Assembly (NCBI GenBank): GCA_937894795.1
Contig: CALCQV010000103.1
Span: 1 to 46,131 of the forward strand
Length of the DNA: 46,131 nt
Source: an uncultured Bacteroidales bacterium
GTDB lineage: Bacteria > Bacteroidota > Bacteroidia > Bacteroidales > Lentimicrobiaceae
Direction of reading: 5' to 3'
Below are positions 15,826 to 24,498 of the stretch, piece after piece (the first letter of the stretch is position 1; the number at the start of each line of letters is the position of its first letter). Below the pieces are notes generated by a model that saw nothing but the letters and a program-made list of their open reading frames with translations, was not told where the DNA came from and ran no database searches. Both the position numbers and the translations under genes were made by a program.

Positions 15826-15856
15826 CCACGAAGAGCTTCGCTTAAGCTCCTCGTGG
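15826..15856 (-). terminator. Terminator after the 15868-16803 lipoprotein gene
   Basis: A 13-bp stem with one mismatch (CCACGAAGAGCTT against AAGCTCCTCGTGG) and a 5-base loop is followed on the minus strand by CATTTTG. It lies 11 bases past the lipoprotein stop codon. Confidence 0.7.
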
Positions 15857-15867
15857 TATAAGAGTAA

Positions 15868-16803
15868 TTAATTTGGATTACTTCCAATATTCACACCATA
15901 TTTTAAAATATAAGTATAGAAACCTTCTGAATATTTTCCAATTATTACATTCCAGCGGACATCAACCGAACTAAAAGTTTTGCCTTCGGGTTTATTTTCA
16001 TTTTTTATATAATCCCATTTGCTAAGATAATAATTTAGCTCATTGGGACTCAGGCAATTATTAGAGTGATTGCTATTCTCTGCCCACATCATGTATGGTC
16101 CAAAGGGATTATCATCGGTTTCAAGATCAATGGCATGCACATCAATTGAAACGATTGATACAAAATAACTTGGGATATATAACTGACCTTTAAAATGTTG
16201 CTCAAGTTCAGTTGTTGCATCACGGCCAATAAATTGGCCTGCATAGATATCACACTTACCTTGTAAGCCACCGCTTTCCCAGTAATCTGTATTGTCAAAC
16301 GGCAAATATGTTTGAGTAGTTCCGGGTAAACCGCCTGAAATACCTACAACTAATGACTGTTCACCATTTTTAAGGCCTGTTTCAATTACCTGTAAGTCTA
16401 TTAAATCGAAGGTGTAATTATCATTTCCGCTATTTAATACCATACTCTGAGCAAGTTCATTAACAGAATAATAAATTTGCTGAAGGTCTTCATAACTGAT
16501 AACACCATTAATCGATGGCCATGACAAAGTGTCGTATAAAAACTCTATTTGACTGAAATCATGGACATTGTTTGCCTTTTCATAATTCAGCAAGCCTTCA
16601 ATATGCCATTCGGCGGTATCGGAGGACATACCACCTCCGCTTTTGGAGAAAAGATTCTGTTTAAAATCCAGTAGTTTCTGAGTCGTCTTATTGATTGATG
16701 AAAGTGAATTGGAATCATGCTCTGTGCGATCTTTGCTGCATGAAACAAACAATAATACAGTCGTCAAGATGATTATATAGAAATTGTTAATTTTAGGATT
16801 CAT
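15868..16803 (-). CDS. Lipoprotein of unknown function
   Basis: The product is 311 residues with a lipoprotein signal (hydrophobic core then FVSC, Cys near residue 22) and a Lys/Asp/Ser-rich linker. A soluble domain with many Trp, Tyr and Asp residues follows. A Gly-rich ISGGLPGTTQ segment near the middle and a NCLSPNELNYYLSKW segment near 240 look like conserved features, but I recognise no family. A TTG six bases earlier is in frame, but the ATG at 16803 is the more natural start. It sits between the two T9SS loci and may share their recent history. It is probably exported to the outer membrane or surface. Confidence 0.7.
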   Translation of the reverse strand: MNPKINNFYIIILTTVLLFVSCSKDRTEHDSNSLSSINKTTQKLLDFKQNLFSKSGGGMSSDTAEWHIEGLLNYEKANNVHDFSQIEFLYDTLSWPSINGVISYEDLQQIYYSVNELAQSMVLNSGNDNYTFDLIDLQVIETGLKNGEQSLVVGISGGLPGTTQTYLPFDNTDYWESGGLQGKCDIYAGQFIGRDATTELEQHFKGQLYIPSYFVSIVSIDVHAIDLETDDNPFGPYMMWAENSNHSNNCLSPNELNYYLSKWDYIKNENKPEGKTFSSVDVRWNVIIGKYSEGFYTYILKYGVNIGSNPN

Positions 16804-16906
16804 GATCAAGGAATTTAATGATTTGGTTAAAATAAAACTAAAATTAAGGGCATAAGAGAATACTATTACGGAGGCTCTTTCCTCTCTTCCAAATTATTGC
16901 GTATGT

Positions 16907-16925
16907 TATATATATATATATATAT
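16907..16925. repeat. TA dinucleotide run
   Basis: About nine TA units lie in the AT-rich gap (16804-17039) upstream of the lipoprotein gene. Such runs vary in length by slippage and could alter a promoter, but no promoter box is placed around it. Confidence 0.6.
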
Positions 16926-17039
16926 TAACGTGTATTACCATGATCAATTATAATATTTACACAAAGTAAAGAAAAAAAATCTGAAAAAAATAAATAAGAG
17001 ATGTATTTATTAGGAATATCTTAAACTATTTGTTAAAGA

Positions 17040-17373
17040 ATGGATTTATATCTTGCACCTGAGAAGTTTCATATATTTTATAAGGATGACCTACAGGCCT
17101 TCTTTATAAGAATGGACTCTACCAATGCTGACACAGTCAGAATTCCTGAAATGATTGATTCCGTATGTATTTATCAGATTTATCTTGATGACATTTTAGG
17201 TAATTCCCCTTTTCGGATTCACTTATCCAAACTTTAGCTATTCAGATGTGAATGGTATTTACGAATACAACAGTGGAATTTTGATTGATATCAGCAAGCT
17301 GCCAGGAGGCTTATACCTTGTGCGGCTTATTGATGGAAGAAGAACAATGAATGGGAAGCTTATAGTTAAATAG
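17040..17373 (+). pseudogene. Decayed copy of the T9SS gene at 12651-14114
   Basis: The first part (17040-17237, 65 codons) matches residues about 112-175 of the 487-residue protein: shared LAP, FYxDDLQ, ADT and IDSV motifs. A stop follows. In another frame from about 17221 the text resumes at NGIYEYNSG and passes directly into ILIDISKLPGG, then GLYLV, MNGKLIVK and a stop, matching the last 36 residues. The segment between (about 85 residues of the parent, from LYEYHSG to NYNSGS) is missing. The break coincides with similar TACnACAGTGG-like bases on both sides, so deletion by short homology is likely. Bases 17266-17389 are about 95% identical to 14007-14128, while the 5' part is far more diverged. 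Signal peptide and start are absent. Non-functional. Confidence 0.8.
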
Positions 17374-17390
17374 AGCTACTATAACGGGCC

Positions 17391-17545
17391 GATAAGGAGC
17401 CATGGTATTGAGGCAGGTTATTTTCGGTTGTTACTTAATATCTGACAATAATACTTTTCTTTTAACGCTTTCCCCATTACCAATAACATAATTGTCGACT
17501 GTAATCCCGAAATGCTTAATCCATGTACTATTCTGAGTGAAGGAA
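17391..17545. pseudogene. Remnant of the uvrD-end / second T9SS gene junction
   Basis: Without gaps, 17391-17494 can be laid over 14231-14334 at roughly three quarters identity (GTATTG...GG, TTCGG, ACAATAATAC, TTCTTTTA, CCCATT). The parent stretch covers the displaced uvrD fragment and the last codons of the 509-codon T9SS frame, so this is a second, older copy of the same junction lying straight after the decayed T9SS copy. The minus strand still reads VIGNG where the intact gene reads VIGMG, then runs past the original stop. Confidence 0.6.
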
Positions 17546-17556
17546 TGAAAATTATG

Positions 17557-17612
17557 TTATAACCCTAAAATATATGGAATAAAGTATTATCTTTGTGGTT
17601 ATAACCCTAAAA
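17557..17612 (+). promoter_or_regulatory. Promoter flanked by two identical 14-base repeats
   Basis: TTATAACCCTAAAA occurs at 17557-17570 and again at 17599-17612, 42 bases apart (about four helical turns). Between them lies TATCTTTG (17588-17595), a -7 element, so the first copy overlaps the -33 region and the second covers the transcription start. The ATG of the ATPase gene follows at 17622. This is the layout of a dimeric repressor or looping operator. Confidence 0.6.
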
Positions 17613-17621
17613 AGTATTGTT

Positions 17622-18830
17622 ATGATCACCCGGAAGTTGTATCTTGATCAATTGGTAAAGTTTATGGATAAACCCTTCATAAAGGTGATAACCGGTTTGC
17701 GTAGAAGCGGCAAATCATCGTTACTGATCCTGTTGAAAGATTTACTCTTGAAAAAGGGAGTACAACCAGAGCAGGTGCTTTATATAAATCTTGAGAGTTT
17801 TTTATTCTCTGAATTGGAAGATGCCGGTAAATTATACAGCTACATAGTAGCAGCTGTGAATACTGAAGTTAAGTTCTATCTCCTTTTGGATGAAATTCAG
17901 GAAGTGAGCAATTGGGAGAAAGCAGTAAATTCATTGATGGTGGATTTTAATTGTGATATTTATATCACCGGTTCCAATTCACGGTTATTATCGTCAGATC
18001 TGGCTACATATCTCACCGGAAGGTACATTGAAATAAATGTTTATCCGCTCTCATTTGCCGAAAGCATCGATTTCAGGAGCCATTATAGTTCTGAAAGTGT
18101 TCCCAACCGGTATACTGCATTTGAACAGTATATCAGAATGGGAGGTTTTCCGGTATTGTACACTGCCAATTATGATATTGAAACGGCCTGGAAGGTGGGG
18201 TACGATATCTATTCTTCTGCCATATTGCGGGATACTGTTCAGAGAAACAATATACGTGATGTGGAGCTACTTGAAAGAGTTGTTAAATTTGTATTTGACA
18301 ATACCGGTAACAGATTCTCTTCAAAGAATGTAGCCGATTACTTTAAATCGCAGCAGCGTAAAATTGACCTGAACACGGTATACAACTATCTGAATGCGCT
18401 GGAAAGTGCATATATCATCTATCGTATTCCACGTTACGATGTAAAAGGTAAAGAAATATTAAAAACCCAGGAAAAATACTTTGTTGGTGATCAGGCATTT
18501 CTTTATGCAATGTCAGGGTATCGCGACAGGTATATAGCCGGTGTATTGGAAAATATTGTGATGCTTGAACTTCTACGCAGAGGTTATAAGGTCTATACTG
18601 GCAAATCAGGTGAGAGTGAAATCGATTTTATAGCTGAGAATGGTACTTCGAAAATATATATACAGGTGGCCTATAGAATAACAGAACAATCAACCATTGA
18701 TCGGGAATTCAAGCCACTGCTGGAAATCAAAGATCACTATCCAAAATATGTACTGACTATGGATACCCTCTGGAAAGACAATATTGAAGGCATCAGGCAT
18801 CAGCATATAGCCGATTGGCTGATTACGTAA
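17622..18830 (+). CDS. AAA+ ATPase with DUF4143 domain
   Basis: A 402-residue protein of the AAA_14 plus DUF4143 family. Walker A is GLRRSGKSS (near residues 26-34), Walker B is YLLLDEIQEV, and sensor I lies in DIYITGSNSRLLS. The C-terminal DUF4143 half contains the GKSGESEIDFIA segment that resembles a PD-(D/E)xK nuclease core. Members are scattered, frequently transferred genes of unknown job in bacteria and archaea. Some neighbour defence or transposon-like DNA. I start at the ATG at 17622, as the GTG at 17595 lies within the promoter. The promoter is bracketed by twin repeats. It is convergent with uvrD and lies inside the rearranged patch, in line with recent arrival. Confidence 0.9.
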   Translation: MITRKLYLDQLVKFMDKPFIKVITGLRRSGKSSLLILLKDLLLKKGVQPEQVLYINLESFLFSELEDAGKLYSYIVAAVNTEVKFYLLLDEIQEVSNWEKAVNSLMVDFNCDIYITGSNSRLLSSDLATYLTGRYIEINVYPLSFAESIDFRSHYSSESVPNRYTAFEQYIRMGGFPVLYTANYDIETAWKVGYDIYSSAILRDTVQRNNIRDVELLERVVKFVFDNTGNRFSSKNVADYFKSQQRKIDLNTVYNYLNALESAYIIYRIPRYDVKGKEILKTQEKYFVGDQAFLYAMSGYRDRYIAGVLENIVMLELLRRGYKVYTGKSGESEIDFIAENGTSKIYIQVAYRITEQSTIDREFKPLLEIKDHYPKYVLTMDTLWKDNIEGIRHQHIADWLIT

Positions 18831-18860
18831 GATTTAATGATGAGTGCGGGATCTAAGGCA

Positions 18861-21146
18861 CTAAAGTATCCTCAGCTTTGCAAATTTCAGCAACAACTGT
18901 TTCTGCCCAAATCCATTAAAAAACACAGTAGCCTTGGTATTGGGGCCGGTGCCTTCCACTGACAGTACTTTGCCACGGCCAAATCTTTCATGTTCTACTT
19001 CCACACCCGGTATTACCTGGTCAACAGGCGTAGTGTAACCTGGATCAAACATGGCACTTTCTGTTGACTGGTCGAGCTTTTTAAGTGGTTTCTTCGTAAA
19101 TACAGGGGCACTTTGCATTTGGGTGCTGCCTCCATTTTTTACCGGAACCCTGCGTGTTTGGCGCTCCAGGAACTTTTCATCAATTTCTGACAGGAACCTG
19201 CTGGGCTCATTAGAGGTCATATTTCCCCATCGGTAGCGGGTCTCAGCATATGATAGCGTAACCTTCTTCTCAGCTCTGGTGAGTGCTACATAAAATAACC
19301 TGCGCTCTTCTTCTATCTCTGCACGAGTACTTAACGACATGTTTGAGGGGAACAGGTTCTCCTCCATGCCTACTATAAATACATATGGGAACTCAAGTCC
19401 TTTGGCTGCATGAATTGTCATTAGTACAACCTTATTATTGTCGTTGCCCTTGTCATCATCGGCATCGGTCATTAAAGCAATATCCCTCATAAAAACATCG
19501 AGGGTCCGCTCATCACTTATTATTTCATCTTCATCCAACAATGGCATCGGCTCCTCTTCCCGCTCAGTGAAATCTTTAATGGCATTGAGCAATTCTTCGG
19601 TGTTCTGATACTTTGATATACCCTCATCTGATTTGTCAGACATCAGTTCATTCATTAATCCTGAGCTGATGGAAATCTGCTGTGCCAGGTTATAAGCGTC
19701 AAGCTTGTGGAGTTTATAATTAAGGCTCTGTATCATGACAGCAAACTGCTCAATTTTTGCAATGGTGCCTGAAGGCAGTGAGGGCAGGTATTTCCCTGCA
19801 TTCAGTGCCACGGCATGATTGCTGATGCCATTTTCGCCGGCAGCCAATTCAATCTTCTCAAGTGTTGTCTTCCCAATACCACGGGTAGGGTAGTTCACTA
19901 TCCTTTTAAAAGCTTCATCATCAGATGGATTGACCACTAGTCTATAATAGGCAAGTAAATCTTTTATTTCAGCTCTTTTATAGAATGACAGGCCACCGTA
20001 AATCCTATATGGTATATTTAATTTACGCAGTGACTCTTCAATTGCCCTTGACTGAGCATTGGTACGATACAACACGGCGAAAGCGCTGTTTGGCTGTTGC
20101 TGATTCATTTTCAGCTCAAAGATACTGTTGGCAACCATATTGCCTTCTTCGGTTTCTGAAGTTGCTTTAAAAACCTGTATCAGGTTGCCTTCGTCATTCT
20201 CTGTCCAGACTTCCTTGAATATCTGATCCTTGTTGTTTGATATAATGCTATTGGCAGCATTTACTATAGTTTGAGTGGAACGATAATTCTGCTCCAGCTT
20301 AAATAGCTGAACATCAGGGTAATCTCTCTTGAAGTTGAGTATGTTTTGAATGTTGGCCCCTCTGAATGAGTATATACTTTGAGCATCATCACCCACCACA
20401 CATATATTCTCGTGCCTGGCGGCCAGTTGCTTGACTATAAGGTATTGAGCATGATTTGTGTCCTGATACTCATCAACCAATACATACTTGAATTTATTCT
20501 GATACTTGTAAAGGACTTCACCCCAATCACGGAACAGTACATTGGTTTTAAATAACAGGTCATCAAAGTCCATTGCACCGGCTCTGAAACAGCGTGCGTC
20601 GTAGTAACTGTATATCTCACCAATCATAGGCTTCTGTGCAGCACTGTCTTGTGACAAGAGCTCGGCATTTGCATTATATTCAGCTGCTGATATCAGGTTT
20701 GACTTTGCCGCTGAAATACGTGATAACACAGTATTGAGGGGATATTGTTTGGGGTCGAGGTTCAGGTCCTTCAAAATTGCTTTAATGACACTCTTTGAGT
20801 CATCAGTATCATAAATGGTAAAATTTGACGGGTAACCCAATACATGTCCTTCAATTCTGAGAATCCTGGCAAAGATAGAGTGGAAGGTGCCCATCCACAC
20901 ATTTCGCCCTTCAGTTGTACCAACCAACTCCATGATTCTGCTTTTCATTTCACGGGCTGCTTTGTTGGTAAAAGTGAGAGCCAATATGTTAAATGGATCA
21001 ACACCCTGACTAAGCATATAAGCGATACGATATGTAAGTACTCTTGTCTTTCCCGACCCGGCACCAGCTATTACCATTACAGGCCCGGTTGATGATGTTA
21101 CTGCAAGTTGCTGTGCAGCATTTAGTTGATCTAGTATTTCAGTCAC
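18861..21146 (-). CDS. pcrA: ATP-dependent DNA helicase, UvrD/PcrA type
   Basis: A 761-residue superfamily 1A helicase for 3'-to-5' unwinding in nucleotide excision repair, mismatch repair and removal of stalled complexes. Motifs in order: Q-motif LNAAQQLAV, I AGAGSGKT (27-34), II VDEYQDTN, III VVGDDAQSIYSFRGA, IV region QNYRSTQ, V/VI VVLMTIHAAKGLEFPYVF and RRLFYVALTRAEK. A basic linker precedes a C-terminal Tudor-like domain (GVEVEHERFGRGKV and on) that binds RNA polymerase in PcrA. Full length for the family. A TAATTTTG -7 element lies upstream at 21167-21174. Its last 30 codons are duplicated at 14165-14254. Confidence 0.97.
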   Translation of the reverse strand: MTEILDQLNAAQQLAVTSSTGPVMVIAGAGSGKTRVLTYRIAYMLSQGVDPFNILALTFTNKAAREMKSRIMELVGTTEGRNVWMGTFHSIFARILRIEGHVLGYPSNFTIYDTDDSKSVIKAILKDLNLDPKQYPLNTVLSRISAAKSNLISAAEYNANAELLSQDSAAQKPMIGEIYSYYDARCFRAGAMDFDDLLFKTNVLFRDWGEVLYKYQNKFKYVLVDEYQDTNHAQYLIVKQLAARHENICVVGDDAQSIYSFRGANIQNILNFKRDYPDVQLFKLEQNYRSTQTIVNAANSIISNNKDQIFKEVWTENDEGNLIQVFKATSETEEGNMVANSIFELKMNQQQPNSAFAVLYRTNAQSRAIEESLRKLNIPYRIYGGLSFYKRAEIKDLLAYYRLVVNPSDDEAFKRIVNYPTRGIGKTTLEKIELAAGENGISNHAVALNAGKYLPSLPSGTIAKIEQFAVMIQSLNYKLHKLDAYNLAQQISISSGLMNELMSDKSDEGISKYQNTEELLNAIKDFTEREEEPMPLLDEDEIISDERTLDVFMRDIALMTDADDDKGNDNNKVVLMTIHAAKGLEFPYVFIVGMEENLFPSNMSLSTRAEIEEERRLFYVALTRAEKKVTLSYAETRYRWGNMTSNEPSRFLSEIDEKFLERQTRRVPVKNGGSTQMQSAPVFTKKPLKKLDQSTESAMFDPGYTTPVDQVIPGVEVEHERFGRGKVLSVEGTGPNTKATVFFNGFGQKQLLLKFAKLRIL

Positions 21147-21394
21147 TGATTATTAATTATTGCCCACAAAATTAGGCAAAATTGTACTCACTGTTATGAG
21201 CTTGTTGATTAGTAATGTTAAATGTAATGCCATTGTTCAGCAACTAATTGATAGTACTAAAAATAAATGAGGTTATAAAGGGCATCAAAACGGTGGTAAA
21301 TGAAAGAGATTTTATTATAACATATGGATATTTATGGAATGTGAGATTACTTTTTAATCTTTTGAGTATAAATACTTACTAACAAACAACCAAC

Positions 21395-21652
21395 GTGAAA
21401 CAACAGGAGAGTATACGAACGATTATAGAGGAAATTGTAGACCGTCAGTTGGAGCGAAATCAGCCACCTGAAACTGGTCGTACTTACAACAGGCTTGTTA
21501 GTCAGTCATTTACTGATGAAGAAGCCCGCATGTTGATTTCAAGGACCATTCAAATTGAATTATATAGATTAATGCGATTTGGTGAACCTTTCAATCAGGC
21601 CCGTTTTGTCTCCAATCTGAATCAGTTACCCGATTTGCCGGATGCTGATTAG
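21395..21652 (+). CDS. Small helical protein, unknown
   Basis: The 85 codons start with GTG, with no ATG alternative. The sequence is strongly helical and charged in the first 30 residues (IRTIIEEIVDRQLERN), followed by a FTDEEARMLISRTIQIELYRL segment and a short Pro/Asp-rich tail. It has no signal peptide or membrane segment. I do not recognise a family. It lies divergent from uvrD across a 248-base gap. Composition and even codon use argue that it is real, but nothing fixes its role. Confidence 0.55.
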   Translation: MKQQESIRTIIEEIVDRQLERNQPPETGRTYNRLVSQSFTDEEARMLISRTIQIELYRLMRFGEPFNQARFVSNLNQLPDLPDAD

Positions 21653-21822
21653 GGAGAATGTCTGTTGAGAGTAACAGTTAATAAAATAATGGGGGATCAA
21701 TTAAGCTAATGAAAGTGAAACAATTAATGGAGCCGGTGGCTCATTGAAAGGAGGGCTGATTTTTTTTAAAACAAGCTTAAAACATTCTTGATTAATTTTT
21801 AAAAACTTAAACAACCAAAACA

Positions 21823-22224
21823 ATGAAAAAATACGCAATCTTATTAATGGTAGCAATGTTTGCATTCGCTTCATGCGAGAAAGAACAAATATCAAATGAT
21901 GAGTTGGCACTCAAGAAAAAACCGGCCAACTCAAATTCAAACAACAATGGTGGAAATGGTGGTGGCGGTAATGCCTTCTGGATTGTACCTGACGTGACTT
22001 CACTTACTATTTCTGTTGGTGAAACTTATCAGTTATCCGTAGCACCTGTAGCCTATGCATGGCCTGAAGTAGAATGGTACACAAATGATCAGCAAATATG
22101 CCAGGCATATTGGGACGGCCATATTCAAGGCAATAGTGTCGGCGTAACTGTTATATCAGCTTTCCATTACCGGGCAAATGGGAATCCGCTGCAGGATAAT
22201 ATTATTGTTTATGTGACTCAGTGA
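21823..22224 (+). CDS. Lipoprotein with a BIG2-like immunoglobulin domain
   Basis: The product is 133 residues with a lipoprotein signal (MKKYAILLMVAMFAFASC, Cys18) and a flexible linker of Lys, Asn and Gly (about 30-50, NNGGNGGGGN). One Ig-like domain follows, with the BIG2 signature strands: TSLTISVGETYQLSV, then VEWYTNDQQIC, and a final IIVYVTQ strand. Such domains bring proteins to the cell surface or bind carbohydrate. The gene is preceded by a 170-base gap with a weak hairpin (GAGCC/GGCTC) and a T run near 21760. Single gene; role unknown. Confidence 0.75.
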   Translation: MKKYAILLMVAMFAFASCEKEQISNDELALKKKPANSNSNNNGGNGGGGNAFWIVPDVTSLTISVGETYQLSVAPVAYAWPEVEWYTNDQQICQAYWDGHIQGNSVGVTVISAFHYRANGNPLQDNIIVYVTQ

Positions 22225-22295
22225 TCACGTATCTGAAGCTGAATCTTTATCTTTTCCCAACTCCTTAATTTATTTCACTTAAGAAACGAGGATGC

Positions 22296-22316
22296 CGGTC
22301 AGCAATCTGCTGACCG
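22296..22316. other. Hairpin between convergent genes
   Basis: A perfect 8-bp stem (CGGTCAGC with GCTGACCG) with a 5-base loop sits between the lipoprotein gene and the LiaF-like gene. There is no T run on either side, so it is not a standard terminator. Confidence 0.4.
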
Positions 22317-22329
22317 CAGCAACCGGTGG

Positions 22330-23049
22330 CTATCTTAGTTCACCGCCTCCAAAGATACAAACACCTTTGATGACAAGTGTTTTCGACTTGTCGACAACGG
22401 TGTTGTGTCGTTTATCGGCAAACCCGCCAAGTATACTGGTCATTTCCAGCTTGGTGTTCCAGTCGGTTGGTATTATAAGTGTTGAACCACCGAAAATTGA
22501 AGTCATCTCCATGTAAACCGTTGTCCCCGGCTCAATGGTAGATTGTGTAAGGTCAATGTTAGAGCCACCGAAAATGGAAACCACCGTGCCACCTTTGAAG
22601 TTGCCTGAACGTACAATACGCTCATTGCCACCAAAAATTGCGGTTTCATTCAGATAATCGCCTTCTGCTGTACCTTCCTGCAAACGGCCCTTCATCCAAT
22701 GCCCTTTCCCCCAAAAACCCGGCCGCACAAATATAATAGCCAATCCGGCAATAATGATGAGTATGGGCCAAAAATAATCAATGGCGTGGCCGGTATATCT
22801 CTTATACATAAATAATCCGCCAACAACAATGAGTGTGGCTCCCCATGCATAATTCCGCTCCGATAGACTTAAGATACCAATAGCTATCAAAAGCATCTGC
22901 CATGAAAAGATGACCCTCCAAACTGAATGGTCAATCATCCCTGCCTGATGTGCAAAATAAAAACCCCCAAACAGTATCAGCATTATTCCTAATACTGTCG
23001 TTTTATTCATTTGTACACCTTTTTCAATCTTCTTTTCTTCGTTTTCCAT
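22330..23049 (-). CDS. LiaF-like membrane protein
   Basis: The product is 239 residues. A short cytoplasmic N-terminus is followed by four hydrophobic helices (about 14-115), then a soluble C-terminal domain with repeated IFGG motifs (AIFGGNER, SIFGGSNI, SIFGGSTL, SILGGFAD, CIFGGGEL). This is the cell-wall-active antibiotic response (LiaF/DUF2154) beta-helical repeat. In Firmicutes LiaF restrains an envelope stress two-component system; in Bacteroidota the role is open. I choose the ATG at 23049, not the one at 23073, because the -7 element TATATTTG at 23075-23082 puts the transcription start just past 23073. Confidence 0.82.
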   Translation of the reverse strand: MENEEKKIEKGVQMNKTTVLGIMLILFGGFYFAHQAGMIDHSVWRVIFSWQMLLIAIGILSLSERNYAWGATLIVVGGLFMYKRYTGHAIDYFWPILIIIAGLAIIFVRPGFWGKGHWMKGRLQEGTAEGDYLNETAIFGGNERIVRSGNFKGGTVVSIFGGSNIDLTQSTIEPGTTVYMEMTSIFGGSTLIIPTDWNTKLEMTSILGGFADKRHNTVVDKSKTLVIKGVCIFGGGELR

Positions 23050-23074
23050 TGTGTGTGGTTTGTTAATTGTCATA

Positions 23075-23105
23075 CAAATATATGAATAAAGTAATTTTCG
23101 TCAAG
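23075..23105 (-). promoter_or_regulatory. Promoter of the LiaF-like gene
   Basis: On the minus strand CTTG (23102-23105), a 19-base spacer and TATATTTG (23075-23082) fit the Bacteroidota promoter with one mismatch. The expected start near 23069 decides the gene start at 23049, with a leader of about 20 bases. Confidence 0.6.
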
Positions 23106-23240
23106 GCACTGAGATCAGTATGTTTATTTGTGAGTTTTATACCAACATGTGGCTTCAATGCATATTGTTGATATAAACATAAAGTACTAAATCAAATGGC
23201 ATTTACAATTGTTCTAAGCGAGTGAATAAATTATGTTGAC

Positions 23241-24494
23241 ATGCAATCATTGAAACGTGAGAAAGTCATTGTAGTTGGTGGAGGATTTGCCGGTATACAA
23301 CTGCTGAAACACCTTGACCAGGACCTGTTTGAGGTATTATTAATAGATAAGTTGAATCACCACCAGTTCCAGCCACTCTTTTATCAGGTAGCAACCTCGC
23401 AAATTGAACCGGGCAGCATTTCATTCCCACTGCGAAAGATACTGCAGGATAGGAAAAACACCCAGATCAGAATGGCTGAAGTAACGATGATAGATCCGGT
23501 AAATCATTCTATACTTACCACTATAGGCAGTTTTCATTACGACAAGTTGATTATTGCTGCCGGATGCAGTACCAATTACTTCGGCAATAAGGAGATTCAA
23601 AAGAATACCTATTCGCTGAAATCTACCTATGATGCCATTAAGATAAGGAATAATATTTTGCAGAACTTTGAAGATCTGTTGTCGGCGAAGCCCGAAGAAA
23701 GGGAGTTTTTGGAAAACCTCGTGATAATTGGCGCCGGACCTACCGGTGTGGAACTGGCTGGTGCTTTCTCAGAAATAAGGAATAACATTTTACCGAAAGA
23801 CTATCCGAGGATAAATTTTAAGGATCTGAAAATAATTCTTATTGAGGGAAGCGGGCATACGCTTAACACCATGAGTGAAATGGCCAAAGAAGCCTCTGAA
23901 AGGTATCTTAGAGGTATGGGAGTTGAAATATTGACCAATGTTATGGTGAATAGTTATGATGGAGAAATTGTTGAACTCAGCAATGGAAATTCAATAAAAA
24001 GCAAACAGGTTATCTGGACAGCCGGAGTTACCGGTAACGTAATCAAAGGCTTGCCACCTGATGTTTTAAATCGCAATCGGTACATTGTTGACCGATACAG
24101 CCGCGTAAAAGGGCAGTCTGACATTTATGCCGTTGGAGATATTGCCTATATGGAAACGCCCAAATACCCCGGTGGGCATCCGCAGGTTGCCAATGTAGCT
24201 ATAAACCAGGCCAAAAATCTATCAGCTAACCTGAAGAGGATTCTGACCAATAAACCTTTAAAGGAATTTGAATATTACGATAAAGGAACCATGGCCACTA
24301 TTGGCAAGAAGAAAGCTGTGGTTGATTTGCCCTATTTGAAATTCCGCGGTTTCTTTGCCTGGCTGGTCTGGATGTTCCTTCACCTAATGCTTATACTGAG
24401 TGTTCGCAATAAAATGGTTATCTTTATCAACTGGGCGTGGCTCTTCTTTACAAGGGATACATCGCTTAGGCTGATACTAAAAGAACAGCAATAG
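23241..24494 (+). CDS. ndh: Type II NADH dehydrogenase
   Basis: A 417-residue single-subunit flavoprotein that passes electrons from NADH to the quinone pool at the inner membrane without pumping protons. The FAD-binding Rossmann motif is VIVVGGGFAGIQ near the N-terminus. The NAD-binding motif is IIGAGPTGVELAGAFSE in the middle. The second FAD segment is DIYAVGDIAYM near residue 295. The LFYQVATSQIEP segment is typical of NDH-2. The last 60 residues contain hydrophobic and amphipathic stretches (FFAWLVWMFLHLMLIL and on) that anchor it peripherally. It is followed four bases later by a pentapeptide-repeat gene. Confidence 0.93.
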   Translation: MQSLKREKVIVVGGGFAGIQLLKHLDQDLFEVLLIDKLNHHQFQPLFYQVATSQIEPGSISFPLRKILQDRKNTQIRMAEVTMIDPVNHSILTTIGSFHYDKLIIAAGCSTNYFGNKEIQKNTYSLKSTYDAIKIRNNILQNFEDLLSAKPEEREFLENLVIIGAGPTGVELAGAFSEIRNNILPKDYPRINFKDLKIILIEGSGHTLNTMSEMAKEASERYLRGMGVEILTNVMVNSYDGEIVELSNGNSIKSKQVIWTAGVTGNVIKGLPPDVLNRNRYIVDRYSRVKGQSDIYAVGDIAYMETPKYPGGHPQVANVAINQAKNLSANLKRILTNKPLKEFEYYDKGTMATIGKKKAVVDLPYLKFRGFFAWLVWMFLHLMLILSVRNKMVIFINWAWLFFTRDTSLRLILKEQQ

Positions 24495-24498
24495 AGAT

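Noticed and set aside
21730..21770. Terminator before the BIG2-like lipoprotein gene
   Set aside because: The stem is only five base pairs and the T run is 20 bases away from it; too weak to list.
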